A stretch of 64,000 bases of DNA from Phascolarctos cinereus (GCF_002099425.1 NW_018344024.1:2790001-2854000), one strand, 5' to 3'. Positions 11,230 through 22,740 are shown, counted from the stretch's first letter. Notes: generated by a model not told the origin, from the sequence alone. A program made the numbers and translations.

Positions 11230-11545
11230 GGATCCATTCTCTCTTTTTCAGAATGTGTCCCTCTCTTGGAATCCCACCTTTGTTCTCCCACTCATGCTAT
11301 TATCTGCCCCTTAAAATATGCTCTTCTCTGCCTTTATCTGTCCAATTTAAATACACTTTTCCAAGCCCGTTTCAAGTGGCATGTCCTCCCTGAAATCTTC
11401 TAAAACCTGGACAGCCAGAAGGCATCTTTCTTCCATCTGAAATGCCAGAACACTTAGTGACTTTCTCATGTGTCAATATTCTACTTGAAATTGTAATTAT
11501 TTGTGTACATATCTTTAATCTCTCACTAGCTCTACAAGTTCTAAT
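11230..11545 (+). repeat. L2 LINE, 3' fragment
   Basis: 'ttcaagtggcatgtcctccc' followed by 'tgaaatcttct' resembles the L2 block 'ctcaagtgccacctcctcc…gaagccttcc'. Flanking pyrimidine-rich sequence fits the same region. Confidence 0.45.
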
Positions 11546-12132
11546 TTGCCCAAGAAAATTGAGTTCCTAATACTATAATGAAGGTCAAAAAGGTTGTATC
11601 ATACAAGATCCAGAATTATACTAGGGCCTTAGCAGCACCATAGTGCTGACCACTTGGCAAAGGAATGCCTCTTGTGGTGCTTGCAGCAATATAGAACCGT
11701 TAGAAGTATCTGGGTTTTCTTTAGCCACCTGGAACAAATTTGGGGGGGATATTTAGAAAATGAATCCTCAGATTTTAACAAAGCAAAATCCATCATAATT
11801 CTATTTCTACAATAAATGACAGGATAAATTGAGTGAAGTATATCAACAGTTATACACTGACAATATCACAAAAAGGATTACACTGTCCCTCTTCCAACTC
11901 GCCTCCCTTTACTTATTCCCAGTTAGTTAAAATCTAAGTCAATTTGAATGAAAGAGAAGCTTTCTGTGCTAAAAGGAACTGTGGTCAAATGGTAGTGCTT
12001 TTAATTTTTTTTTCATTCTTATAATTGTGTCCCATATTGTTTTAGATAGGAGTTGCCTTATAGCATATGTATGTATGTAAATACACACTTATGTATATAT
12101 ACATATATCTACTTGTAAGAAAAGATGGTTTA
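11546..12132. other. Unassigned DNA
   Basis: No gene or confident repeat. TA-rich sequence near 12060-12110 leads into the foldback at 12133. Confidence 0.45.
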
Positions 12133-12192
12133 TGTGAACTTGGATAAAACTAGGTATGCATAGGTACATACATAGTTTAATCCAAGTTCATG
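12133..12192. other. 60-nt near-perfect foldback (hairpin)
   Basis: Arms 12135-12158 and 12167-12190 pair over 24 positions with two mismatches, around an 8-base loop (12159-12166). The left arm begins tgaacttggat and the right arm ends atccaagttca. Size and loop resemble a microRNA precursor, but a short inverted repeat or remnant MITE is equally possible. No known microRNA was recognised. Confidence 0.7.
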
Positions 12193-12689
12193 GACTTCCT
12201 GACATCAGTGTCTTAATCTGTGTCTACCACATTAATCACCCTTTTCCTGAAGTCTTTTATTTTATTTCAGCCTTATGTGACTGAATGACAGTTACCTTAT
12301 TACCCCAAGAGGATTTATCTGACTTCTTTGACCCAAATTCATCTCTTTTTTGGAATTATCATTGCCTTGAGAGTCATTACCATGAAAATAGTGCATCATT
12401 GTTCCCTACTTATTTCATGTGTGTTGGCTTTTTTAGGCTCAGCTACTTGAAGGTCAATTCTATAACTTATGCATCATCTATAGTTTTCACAGTGTCTGTG
12501 TTTGAAGCAATGTAATCACTCAATAAGCATGGACTGAGTCTGTCTGGTATGAGTAGTTATCAGGATACAAATACAAATACATTATAAAATTCTTCAATAA
12601 TAGAAATTTAGGGCTAGAGTACATCATAATAGAAAAGCAAAATGAACAAAGCCTCTTCAAAATAGTGAGAAAACCAACAGACTAAGCCA
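12193..12689. other. Unassigned DNA
   Basis: No gene seen. A 76-codon frame at 12285-12515 shows no familiar protein. 'caataagcatggactgagtc' near 12521 may be a scrap of antisense L2. Confidence 0.4.
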
Positions 12690-12845
12690 AAGAAGTGGAG
12701 TCTTAATTTTGCTGTTAACTATCAGTGCAATACAAATATCATTGTATCAATAACTATTATTGTTTCTGTACTACAGTTTCCTTATCTGTAAAATGACAGA
12801 ATAGGACAAATTCACTTTGAGCCCTAAAATTCTAAAAAAGTTTAT
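12690..12845 (+). repeat. MIR3 fragment
   Basis: 'cagtttccttatctgtaaaa' at about 12774 followed by a tail ending 'gagccctaaaattctaaa' fits the 3' half of MIR3. Confidence 0.6.
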
Positions 12846-13074
12846 TAACTGTCTATTACGTATCTTATAGATGTTCTCTCATTTTGAATTAATTGAAATG
12901 TTTGTTAACCTTTAATCCTTGTGGTATTGTCAGTATGTAGTTATTGTAAAATGTCCACATCTGTTAATCCAGAAATACATTTTTGTGGTTATAACGAACT
13001 GGCAAAACAACAGGTATCCATCAATTGGGCAATGACTGAACAAATCGTGATATATAACTATAGTGACCTATTAC

Positions 13075-13195
13075 TGTATCAACAATGTACATATGTATAT
13101 GTATGTATACATACATGTGAGGGTCTGTAAATGTGTTTGTGTGAGTGTGTATAAAAATACACACACATACATACATATGTATATACAATGCAGAT
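13075..13195. repeat. TATG/CACA-rich simple repeat
   Basis: Imperfect GTATAT, ACATAC and GTGT units. Confidence 0.8.
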
Positions 13196-14054
13196 TAAAA
13201 AAAATAAATGAAAAGAATAATAGAATTAAACTTAAAAGTGTGTAATTAGGATGACCAAGTTTGAGCCCAAAGAAGAGTTGGGAAAAAGTACTTTTTGTTG
13301 TAGTGGTGGGGGAAAATGGGTACTGTATTTCTTATTTTTTCAAACTTTTGATAAAAAAGTAGGGAGAATGTTGAAGTAAATACACAGACATTCATGCATT
13401 ATAACAAAAGAAAAGGAATCAATAAAACAACAACAAAATATACTCTTGACCCTTTAGTTGCCCTTCTCTTTCTTGACTAGTTTTGGGGACTTATTAATGC
13501 TCCTTGGTACTTCTACCACAGCAGGGAAAGAGGAAAAGAAAAGGAGATAAAGTTGAACTCTGGCAACTTTACTATCTGCCAGGCACTCAAATAAAAAGTG
13601 GAAAAGAATGTTGAAACTATTACCTAAAATGAGGTTTTTGAATTTTCTGCAAATTAAATTTGCCTATGCCTTCTATCCTTCCCATTATCATGGATTAACA
13701 TGGGTTGACCATGTAGAAAATTTTTTCTTTTTTTTGGCAACCATTTTATTATAATGAATGAGTTAAGTTCAATCAATTATTCCAGACACTTTTCATAAAA
13801 CTTCTAAAATGTAATCACTCCAGAGCACTTCATTATTGGAAAATGAACAGTGCCCTAGAAGAACAGTAGCCATGCTTTTCTATAGACCTGAAGGCTTAAA
13901 ACATTTACCATATTGCAAAGTGTAAAATCTGGTATCTTTAGGAAATGAAATTGTGGTACTAATTTAAATTCTTCTTAAACAAAGGTTTATCAGGGATCTA
14001 GGTTGCTAGCAAAATGAAAAAAAAACACAATCTCAGAAAACATGTGGCTCAAAA
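13196..14054. other. Unassigned DNA
   Basis: No gene or confident repeat family is recognised. Confidence 0.45.
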
Positions 14055-14164
14055 TTATGAATATTAATAGTAACAATAATAGCTAACACATTATATGTAT
14101 ATATGTATGTATATTCATATTTACGTGTACATGTAAACTAGGGGAGAGAGAGAATTTTAAAGTT

Positions 14165-14381
14165 TTTTTTCCTTTTCATTTATTTTTAGTTTTCAACATT
14201 CAGTTCCACAAGGTTTTGAGTTCCAATTTTTTTTCCCATCTTGTCCCTCCCCCCATCCCAAGACAGTGTTCATTCTGAATACCCCTTCCCCTAATCTGCC
14301 CTCCCTTCTATCCCCCCTTCTCTTATCCCCTTCCTCTTCTATTTTATGGTAGGGCAGAATAGATTTCTATACCTCATTGCC

Positions 14382-14425
<44 letters not shown>

Positions 14426-14618
14426 ATATACATTGTATAACATTGCCTGTTTTCATGTGATCTCCCAGTTGCATATGAAAACAGTTTTTTAACATTTGTT
14501 TTTAAAACTTTGTGTTCCAAATTTTCTCCCTTCCTCCCTCCCACTCACCCTCATTGAAAAGGCAAGCAACTCGATATAGGTTATACACGGGTAGTCATGC
14601 AAAACACTTCCATAGCAA
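14165..14618 (-). mobile_element. HAL1 LINE, 5'-truncated 3' end
   Basis: On the complement this matches the 3' end of the full HAL1 at 59.2-62.0 kb: 'atggaagtgttttgcatgac', then a first tail (gagaaaatttggaac), a unit starting near 'ggtatagaaatctattctg', and the terminal tail (…gaactcaaaaccttgtgg). Imperfect duplications at 14151-14164 and 14619-14632 (agaaYtttaaa) support an independent insertion. A (TA)n(CA)n run lies inside it. Confidence 0.8.
14384..14428. repeat. (TA)n(CA)n microsatellite inside HAL1 tail
   Basis: About 15 TA units then about 5 CA units, within the linker between the two HAL1 tails. Confidence 0.95.
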
Positions 14619-14724
14619 GAACTTTAAATTTGAAAGGTACTTTATAAATGTTAACTCACTAGAACATCACAATAACCTATGGAAAAAGCATTTTGGAGAA
14701 CATGCTATTAATAACACTATTTTT

Positions 14725-14877
14725 TTTGTTTGTTTGTTTTTGGTTAGGCAATGGGGTTAAGTGACTTGCCCAGGGTCACACAGCTAGTAAGTGTTATGTG
14801 TCTGAGGTCAGATTTGAACTCAGATCCTCTTGAATCCAGGGCCAGTGCTCTATCCACTGCACCACCTAGCTGCCCCC
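14725..14877 (-). repeat. Marsupial tRNA-type SINE, full length
   Basis: Well preserved: on the plus strand 'gttaggcaatggggttaagt', 'gacttgcccagggtcacaca', 'ggtcagatttgaactcagat' and 'ctgcaccacctagctgcccc' appear in order. The 16-bp duplication taataacactattttt at 14709-14724 and 14878-14893 is exact, so this is among the younger insertions in the window. Confidence 0.95.
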
Positions 14878-14950
14878 TAATAACACTATTTTTAAAATGG
14901 GAAAAGTGAGATACAAAAAGGTTCACACCTGTAATACATGTCTAATGAGT

Positions 14951-15839
14951 AGTTATACAATTTTTTTTTTAACATCACAAAGCAGTCCATTCCCCTTTGG
15001 AAAATGTCTAATACTACTAAGTTTTCCCTACATGAAGTATACATTTGCACTTTTAGTATTCCTCTGCCTGTTCCTGTTTCATCATAGAAGACCAGATAGA
15101 ACAAATCTAATTTCATCTCCACATGACAGCTCTCTCAAGTATTATTCATTTTGCCCAGGCCTTGGGTTCTAAGCATGAGGCTAATTAGTGAAAAGGTCTG
15201 CATATCATTTAATTATGGAGAATTAAGAGAATAGACTATATATACTAAGGCCTACTTTTGAGAAAGTGTTATGTAAACAAAAATCAAGAAGGAGGTGGGT
15301 AGAAGTTCTATGTATTTAGGGATTTAATGAACTCTACTGTGATATGCAATAATACTACATACCTACATAACTGCTCCCATATAACCTTACTCAATGCTTG
15401 TTGTTTCTTTTAGTAAAGACAATTTTTTTTTCTTTTAGGTTTTTTCTTCATTGATGCTATCTCTTCAGATAATAGATTCTTTTTGGGGTATATAGCTAGC
15501 CTAAAACAACAACTTTTGAAATAAAGATATCTTTCAAGTTTTCCCTAAATCTTCTTTTTCCCAGAGCAGTCATTTCTAATTCCTTCAGCAAATTGTCGTA
15601 TGACACAAACTTGAGAACTTTCACCATGTCAGTTGCCTTCTGCTCTCCATTTCTGACTCTCTTAGGCTTTCTCTACCATGTTCCAGAATTTTTTTTTTCA
15701 TTCTGGAAGTTCGCTCCAGTCCTAGAATTTGCAGAATGGAAGTTCTCTCCATTTCTGTAGCTCCTCCCCCTGATTAGATGACTGCTCCCTGAACTTCCAT
15801 GTTAAGGAGGGCGTGTAGGCCAACTATGTTGTAAGACTT
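14951..15839. other. Unassigned DNA
   Basis: No gene recognised. Pyrimidine-rich sequence from 15560 may be distant L2 upstream of the better-preserved tail. Confidence 0.4.
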
Positions 15840-16065
15840 CTCTTCCATTCCAAATCCTTGACCCTCAAAGATTTCACACTGTAACTTCATCCTTCTCTCC
15901 TCTTTCAATTTTCATTTCTGTATTGTTTGCTCTCTTCCTTAAAATGAAAGCTCCTTGAGTGCAGAGACTTTCTTTCTGCTTATATTTTTTATTCCCAGAG
16001 TTGAATAGTGACTAGCACATAGAACCATGCTTATTGACTGACCAACTGGCTATTCTGGCTATTAA
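15840..16065 (+). repeat. L2 LINE, 3' end
   Basis: 'aaaatgaaagctccttgagt' with 'gcagagactttctttctgct' and 'tgactagcacatagaaccat' followed by 'tattgactgac' is the classic L2 3' terminus. Confidence 0.8.
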
Positions 16066-16195
16066 GGAATTTATTAAAGTTCTTTCTAAAATGTGGCATC
16101 CACAAATGAATGCAAGCTTCCAGATGTGGTCTAAGCATTAAGATATTGAGGATAGCTCATGGACTTGCCCTCTCAAAACTTTTGAGTTATGATTT

Positions 16196-16220
16196 TATTG
16201 TTGTTGTTGTTGTTGTTTTT
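16196..16220. repeat. (TTG)n microsatellite
   Basis: About seven TTG units. Confidence 0.9.
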
Positions 16221-16464
16221 TCTGGCCTGAGATTTCTTTTGGGTAAGAAAGTCCCAATGATGAAAGTCCTTCTACCAATGCATATTTACAATGGCTGTGG
16301 AATTTATAGCCTTAGTATTCAAGAAAGCTGAGAGGTCAGGTGACTTACTCAGAATTACATGGTTTATATACATTTGTGGTATTAGCAGTATCCTAACCCC
16401 ACCCCTACCCCATGCAAGTTGGGCCAGTTTTTTTTTCCTTTAAAGGTGTTGAGACATTTCTTTA

Positions 16465-16742
16465 GTCTTGGCAGCTAGGTGATGCAATGTATAGAGCACT
16501 GGGCCTACATTCTAGAAAACCTTAGTTCAAATATAACCTCCCATATATACTAGTTGTGTAACCCTGGGTGTGTCACTCAACTTCTCTTTGCCTAAATTTC
16601 AACATTTGTACATTAGGGATGACAATAATGCTTTCCTCCAAACCTGGCTGTGAGAATCAAATAAAATAATAATTACAAAATGTTTAACACAGTGACTGGA
16701 ACATAGTAAATGCTATATAAATGTCAGCTTTTATTATCAGTT
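16465..16742 (+). repeat. MIR-type CORE-SINE with marsupial tRNA head
   Basis: Head 'ggcagctaggtgatgcaatg', CORE 'tagttgtgtaaccctgggtg', and a complete MIR-like tail 'acagtgactggaacatagta' ending in tttattatca. Nearly full length. Confidence 0.85.
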
Positions 16743-17040
16743 GACTAAGGGCTCAGCATAGACTGAGTAAAAAAGCAACCAAGAACATCTCTATGGGGTT
16801 CTGAAGTTTGTCTAGTGTATCACAACAGTGAAGGGAAGGAACTTCATTCAGCTGAATCAACTGGAAGTATCCTCAGTACTATCCTTCTTGAATATCCTTC
16901 TCTTCTCTGGCTAGTAAATATATTTTGTTAAATGTTGAATGATTTATTAGTGTTCCATTTCCATCTCATATTGAAATTGAGTGTATTCCTCTCCAAGATT
17001 ATCAATAAAGAATAAATAAATAAAATCCATGTACTATGTT
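16743..17040. other. Unassigned DNA flanking the L1
   Basis: No repeat or gene seen; ends in the L1 target site. Confidence 0.5.
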
Positions 17041-19476
17041 CATAGTAGCTAAGGCATGATCATCTCAATAGATGCAGAAAAGGCTTTTGATAAAATACAA
17101 CACCCATTCCTATTAAAAACACCAGAAAGCATAGGTATAAATGGAGTCTTCCTTAAAATAATAAATAGCATGTATTTAAAACCTTCAGCAAGCATTATAT
17201 GTAATGGGGACAGGCTAGAAGCACTTCCAATAAGATCAGGGGTGAAACAAGGATGTCCATTATCACCACTGCTATTCAATATTGTACTGGAAACCTTAGC
17301 TTTAGCAATAAGAGAAGAAAAAGAAATTAAAGGCATTAGAATAGGCAAAGAAGAAACAAAACTATCACTCTTTGCAGAAGACATGATCATGTACTTAGAG
17401 AATCCTAGAGAATCAATTAAAAACTACTTGAAATAATAAACAACTTTAGCAAAGTTGCAGGCTATAAAATAAACCCACATAAATCATCAGCATTTCTATA
17501 TATTACCAACAAAGCCCAACAGCAAGACATAGAAAGAGAAATCCCATTTAAACTTACTGTAGACATTATAAAATATTTAGGAGTCTACCTCCCGAAACAA
17601 ACCCAGGAACTCTATGAACACAATTACAAAACACTTTTACAACAAATAAAATCAGATCTAAATAATTGGAAAAACATCAGTTGCTCATGGGTAGGCTGAG
17701 CTAATATAATAAAAATGACAATCCTACCTAAGCTAATTTACTTATTCTGTGCCATACCAATCAAACTACCAAAAAATTATTTTATATAGTTAGAAAAAAT
17801 AATAATAAGATTTATTTGGAAAAACAAAAGGTCCAGAATATCAAAGGAACTAATGAAAAGAAATGCAGGGGAAGGTGGCCTAGCAATTCCAGATCCTAAA
17901 TTGTATTATAAAACAGCAATCATCAAAACTGCTTGGTACTGGCTAAGAAATAGGGAGGTGGATCAGTAGAATAGGTTAAATATTCAAGACACAGTAGTAA
18001 ATGACTATAGTAATCTCTTATTTGGTAAACCCAAAGACCCCAGCTTCTGGGATAAGAACCCACTCTTTGAAAAAAACTGCTGGGAAAACTGGAAAAGAGT
18101 ATGGCCAAAACGAGGCATAGACCCAAATCACACACCATATACCAAAATAAAGTCAAAATGGGTTCAGGACTTAGATATAAAGGCTGATACCATAAGTAAA
18201 CTGGGAGAACAAGGAATAGTTTACCTCTCAGATCTATGGAGAACAGAAGAATTCATGACCAAACAGGAGATAGAGAACATTGTGAAAAGCAACATGGATA
18301 ATTTTGATTACATTAAATGGAAAAGTTTTTGCAGAAAGCCAATGCAACTAAGATGCAACTAAGGAAGGTAGAAAATTGGGAAAGAATTTTTACAACCAGT
18401 CTTTCTGATAAAGGCCTTATTTCTAAAACATATAAAGAATTAAGACAAATTTATAAGAACACAAGCCATTCCCCAATTGATAAATGGTCAAAGGATATGA
18501 ACAGACAGTTCTCAGATGAAGAAATTAAAGCATCTATAGTCATATGAAAAAATGCTCCAAATCACTATTGATTAGAGAAATGCAAATCAAAACAACTCTG
18601 AGGTACCACATCACATTATCAGATTGGCCAACATGACAAAACAGGAAAATGATAAATGTTGGAGAGGATGTGGGAAAATTGGAACACTAATACATTGTTG
18701 GTGGAGTTGTGAAATGATCCAACCATTTTGGAGAACAATTTGGAACTATGCCCAAAGGGCTACAAAAATGTGCATACCCTTTGATCCAGCAATAGCACTT
18801 CTAGGGCTATATCCCAAAGAGATCAAACAAATGGGAAAAGGACCCACATGTACAAAATTATACATAGCAGCTCTTTTTGTGGTGGCAAAGATTTGGAAAT
18901 TGAGAGGATGCCCATCAGTTGGGGAATGGCTGAGCAAGTTGTGGTATGTGAATGTAATGGAATACTATTGTGCCATAAGAAATGATGAACAGTCTGACTT
19001 CAGAAAAACTGGAAAGACTTATATGGTCTGATGCTGAGTGAAGTGAGCAGAACCAAGAGGACTTTGTACACAATAACAGCCACATTATACAATGACTAAG
19101 AATGTTAAACTGAACCTTTCTCAGAATTATGAGGATCTAAGACATTTCCAGAGGCCTTCGGGTTGGATAATGCTGTTCACATCCAAAGAAAGAACTATGG
19201 AAATTGAATCACTATCACTTATTTTTACCTTTTGTTGAGTTTTGTTTCCTCTTTCTGATGGCTCCTCGTATTGGTTTTAATTTTTACTTACAACTTCACT
19301 AATGTGAAAATATGTTTAATGGGCATGTAAATGTAAAGCCTATATCAGAATGTGTGCCGTCTTTGGGAGGGTGTGGGGGAGGAAAGGAGAGAAAATTTTT
19401 CAATTCAAAAGCATATGGAAAAAATAAAAAAATTTAAATTTAAAAAACTAAAGAAAAAACCATAGTAGCTAAGGCA
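17041..19476 (+). mobile_element. L1 LINE, 5'-truncated, with perfect 16-bp target-site duplication
   Basis: The duplicated target catagtagctaaggca stands at 17041-17056 and 19461-19476 with no mismatch. The insert contains ORF2 from the reverse-transcriptase palm domain to the C-terminus, a 3' UTR (about 19032-19420) with the marsupial L1 blocks 'catccaaagaaagaactatg' and 'gtgaaaatatgtttaatggg', and an A-rich tail. It is about 2.4 kb, so most of the element is missing at the 5' end. The exact duplication suggests it is one of the youngest LINE insertions here. Confidence 0.95.
17057..19031 (+). pseudogene. L1 ORF2 remnant (reverse transcriptase palm to C-terminal Cys motif)
   Basis: The first open piece (17056-17436) starts at [19 protein letters not shown], continues through [16 protein letters not shown] and reaches [14 protein letters not shown]1 normally has FADD; here the first aspartate reads as glutamate, so catalysis would be lost. 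A one-base loss just before 'aacaactttagcaaagttgc' shifts the frame at 17436, and several further stops follow. The last piece (18624-19031) holds the C-terminal motif CWRGCGKIGTLIHCWWSC and VNVMEYYCAIRNDEQ, the conserved end of L1 ORF2p. ORF2p supplies nicking and reverse transcription in L1 target-primed insertion; this copy cannot make it. Confidence 0.95.
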
Positions 19477-21204
19477 GTACATTAAGTAGAGGTAGTACAA
19501 AGCACTCCACACAAAAAGTCTGTGACACACTGTGCCCCAAGTACATAAAGAGTACAGGGTAATGAGTGATAAGACTTGGAGATAATGTAGCAAAGAGACA
19601 ACTCACAGTCCCTGATTGCTGCAAGTCCTTTCCTCCCACTTGCAGGGTGGTCAAGTAGTTCTCCTTAAATATGATGGGTCTATGTCTACCTGTCCTTTTC
19701 TCCTGATGCAGAGACTGTCTGATTGTGGGGGACACTATTAGTTCAGCAGTGGGAAGATGGAAGCCACTGATATATCCTAGAAGTATGAAATTAGGACAGG
19801 ACATTGGTGGGAAGACAGGAGGTTAAACAATTCCGATTCCCTTCAAAGCTAGGAAGCTTCTCCAGTGGTGAAAAAAAGGCTGTGAAATGTGGTCAAGGCT
19901 GAGGCTGTGGGCAATCCTTCCACTCCAGGTGCTTCTTTAAAGGTGTAATTGCTTCATTTCTTTTAAAATTCCCTTTTTCTGATAATGGTTTTATAAAAGA
20001 CTTGGAAGGCATACCAAAATCCCTCAGTTAATTGGAACATAACTTTGGTCTAGCGTTATTTTACTCCCTCAAATGAAATTCAAAGCATTTTTTTTCACAA
20101 TTGATCTTGAGGTATATGATTGACTAATTGAGAATTGTTTTCACATAGTTAAGGAATCAAGACTAAAATGGGATGCAGTGGTTTCAACCACAACCTTATA
20201 CAGATATCTGCAAAGATTCAGTGCACACAAATTACTAGACTACCAGTGACATCTCCTCTCAGCTTATCTACCTAAGGTTCCATATGTCTCCATAATTTTT
20301 TTTCATGTTTGGACAAGGAACTTTGGGGCTTCCTTGTTTAGTTCTGGCAACTTATGAATCTGTGATACAGGTGAGTCTGCTTCAGATGAGTTAAAAGTAT
20401 ATAGACATTCTTGACGTAATTCATAGGTGGGACACTGCTACCTGCTTCAATGTGGAAAAAGGCTCTGTACTGGGTCAGTATGAAGATTCTCTGGTGGGTT
20501 TCCAAAGGACTTATGACAGCCTCCTTTCCTCTAAAAGGAAGTTGCCAGTTGGCAGATCAAGTGGCTCTGATAGGGCCAGGGTTGGCATTAGTCTGTGCCA
20601 GCTTATTCTGGATACTCAGTTAATATCTGCCTGGAGTGAAATTCTTCTAATAAATTTGGTTTTGGAAGATCAATCAATCAACAAAATTTGCTAAATACCA
20701 TGTGCCAGTCAAATTCTTTGGGATGAGATAATCCATGTAAAGCCTCCAACTTCCTTTTCTTCCCCATGAATATGCTTGCTACCCTATATTTTCATGATAT
20801 CATTTTTTACTGGATGACTTTATATTTTAAAATGAGAAGTCATTGTTCACCTTGCTCTTAACTGCCTCTTTTTCAGCTTTCCAGTGTCACAAATCTTTGG
20901 ATAGAGGACCTCTGTCCTAACCAAACAGAAGGGAATTTTAGACTCCTAAATATAAAGTTCATGACTTTGTCTAGCCTTGTAACATATGTGCTATTGGTCA
21001 TGTCAAAACCTAGGATAAACAATGTGGAACACAAATCCCCTCAGATCTATTGGTCATACAGAGATATTGCCTTTAGTTGGCATACAGTAATTCAAATGAA
21101 GACAGTATTTATAATGAAGAGGATTTTTTTTTCCTTAGGGCTTGTTAAGATTTATTTTACTAATAGCAACAATAATAGCTAATATTCATGGTGCTATTTA
21201 GATG
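19477..21204. other. Unassigned DNA
   Basis: No recognised gene. Frames at 19469-19804 (-) and 20452-20694 (+) show no familiar protein. 'caatcaatcaacaaaatttg' and 'ctaaataccatgtgccagtc' near 20670-20715 are a short antisense L2 3' scrap. Confidence 0.4.
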
Positions 21205-21350
21205 AGAAGTGGTATGGTACATTAGAAGGAGCACTGGATCTGAATCAGGATAATCTGGGTTCAAATCATGGATCAAACTCTTAATGCATTACTTTGGACA
21301 AATTAATTGTTTGATATTCCTGGGTCTCAGTTTCCTTATCAATCCAATGT
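21205..21350 (+). repeat. MIR SINE fragment
   Basis: 'attagaaggagcactggatc', 'ctgggttcaaatcatggatc' and 'ctgggtctcagtttccttat' are MIR blocks in order. Confidence 0.8.
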
Positions 21351-21689
21351 TCAAGGTTTCATACACAATATTAATTGGAAAAAATGTTACTTGTGTGGAA
21401 GAAGCATATGGAAAAAAGACATTCATCTTACTATTTCACTTTGGCATAAAATGAGAGAAAAAAAAAAGGAACCTACTATACTTGGAAAGGTCAGTACAAT
21501 AAATCCCAATTAACCAGATTTTTATTTTTATGCATTTGCCTTTTGTGAGATAAAGGTCAGTGATGAGAAAACAAACTGTCTAGGGATTTGTTAAAAAAAA
21601 AAAAGTAACTTCTCAAAAATATACTGGGATCAGGATACAACCCCACTAGTCATATATTTATAAAATTTGGCAATTGACTATGATGTACC

Positions 21690-22740
21690 AGAAGAAACAT
21701 ATAATTTTTGTGTTGGATGGGACCTCAGTGGCCATGTACTCTAACTCACACAAAAAATGAAGCTCTCTATAATGTAGCTGACAAGTAATCTTCTGCTTGA
21801 AGAGCTCTAGTGAGAGGGAACTCCTCAAGGCAGCCCATTCCACTTTTAGACTGTTCAAATACTTAGGAAGTATAATTTATTTGTTTCACCTGACATCGGG
21901 GGAAAAACAGACCCTTTCTTGCAACTCCCATCCAGTATTATTGGCTCTTCCATCTGGAGCAAAACAAAGCAAATCTAATCCCCCTTCTATAAGACTGTCC
22001 TTTTAATACTTAGATATAGTTATCATGCCCACCTTGAGTCTTTTCTTATCCAGTGTAATAACATTATTTCTTTCAACCAATTTTCACATGCCATGGACTC
22101 AAGACACTTCACAGGTAGTCTTTCTTGGGACACTCACTAGCTTAGCCCTTCCCAAATTGTGGTGTTTAGAACTGATAATGGTATTCCTGATGTAGTCTGA
22201 CCAGAGATGAGTAAAAAAAAGACTATAATATCTTTCTTCCTCATTTTTGATTTTCACAATACATTGCTTACTAATGTTGAATGCTTAATCCACTAAACTC
22301 ACTGAATCAGAGGTATTAAACTGGTCGGTACAGCCAGCAACACTTCCAGTGCAGCCCAAAGCAAATAAAAAAAAATGTAACAGAATGTAGATAATGTCAG
22401 TAAGCAGTTTTCTAAGTCAGTATGAAGCTACAAGGTAACTTAAGTACAGTTTAGTGGCCTCATTTTTATTTGAGTTTAACATTATTGCACTAGATAGTTT
22501 TCAAACAAACTGATGTCTTTCCATGTGTCTCCTTTCTTGTATTTTTGAAGTTAATTTTTTTGAAGTTAATTTTGTAAACCCAAGTGTAGCTTGTATTTTA
22601 TTATTACATGTTTTCATCTTCTTTAATCTTGTTGTATTAAGTCTAATGCTCTAACATTTTATAATCTTTTTGGATGCTGAATCTATCATTATTAATCAAT
22701 AAATGATCAGCACAGACCAAACATAGATTTGTTACACTTC
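21690..22740. repeat. L3/CR1-type LINE fragment, interrupted by a MITE
   Basis: 'agtgagagggaactcctcaa', 'ggcagcccattccactttta', 'gacctcagtggccatgtact' and, after the MITE, 'ctgatgtctttccatgtgtc' and 'ctttttggatgctgaatcta' match a long widespread CR1/L3 element of amniotes as I recall it. The two flanks (21690-22299 and 22496-22740) join logically across the inserted hAT MITE. Orientation relative to the coding strand was not resolved. Confidence 0.75.
22308..22487. mobile_element. 180-bp hAT MITE nested in L3/CR1
   Basis: Left end 'cagaggtattaaactg' and right end 'gagtttaacattattg' are imperfect inverted repeats of the type CAGGGGTGTCAAACTC. Eight-base flanks cactgaat (22300-22307) and cactagat (22488-22495) agree at 6 of 8 positions, as expected of an aged hAT duplication. 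Interior blocks 'gtttagtggcctcattttta' fit the same family as the fragment at 40520. Confidence 0.8.

Larger units (their letters stand above)
14055..14950 (-). repeat. MIR SINE split in three by two later insertions
   Basis: Pieces at 14055-14150 ('taacaataatagctaacaca', then a TA/GT expansion), 14619-14724 ('ggtactttataaatgttaac', 'cacaataacctatgg') and 14878-14950 ('aaaatgggaaaagtgagata') follow one another in the order of an antisense MIR. A HAL1 tail and a tRNA SINE interrupt it, each with its own target-site duplication. Confidence 0.75.
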
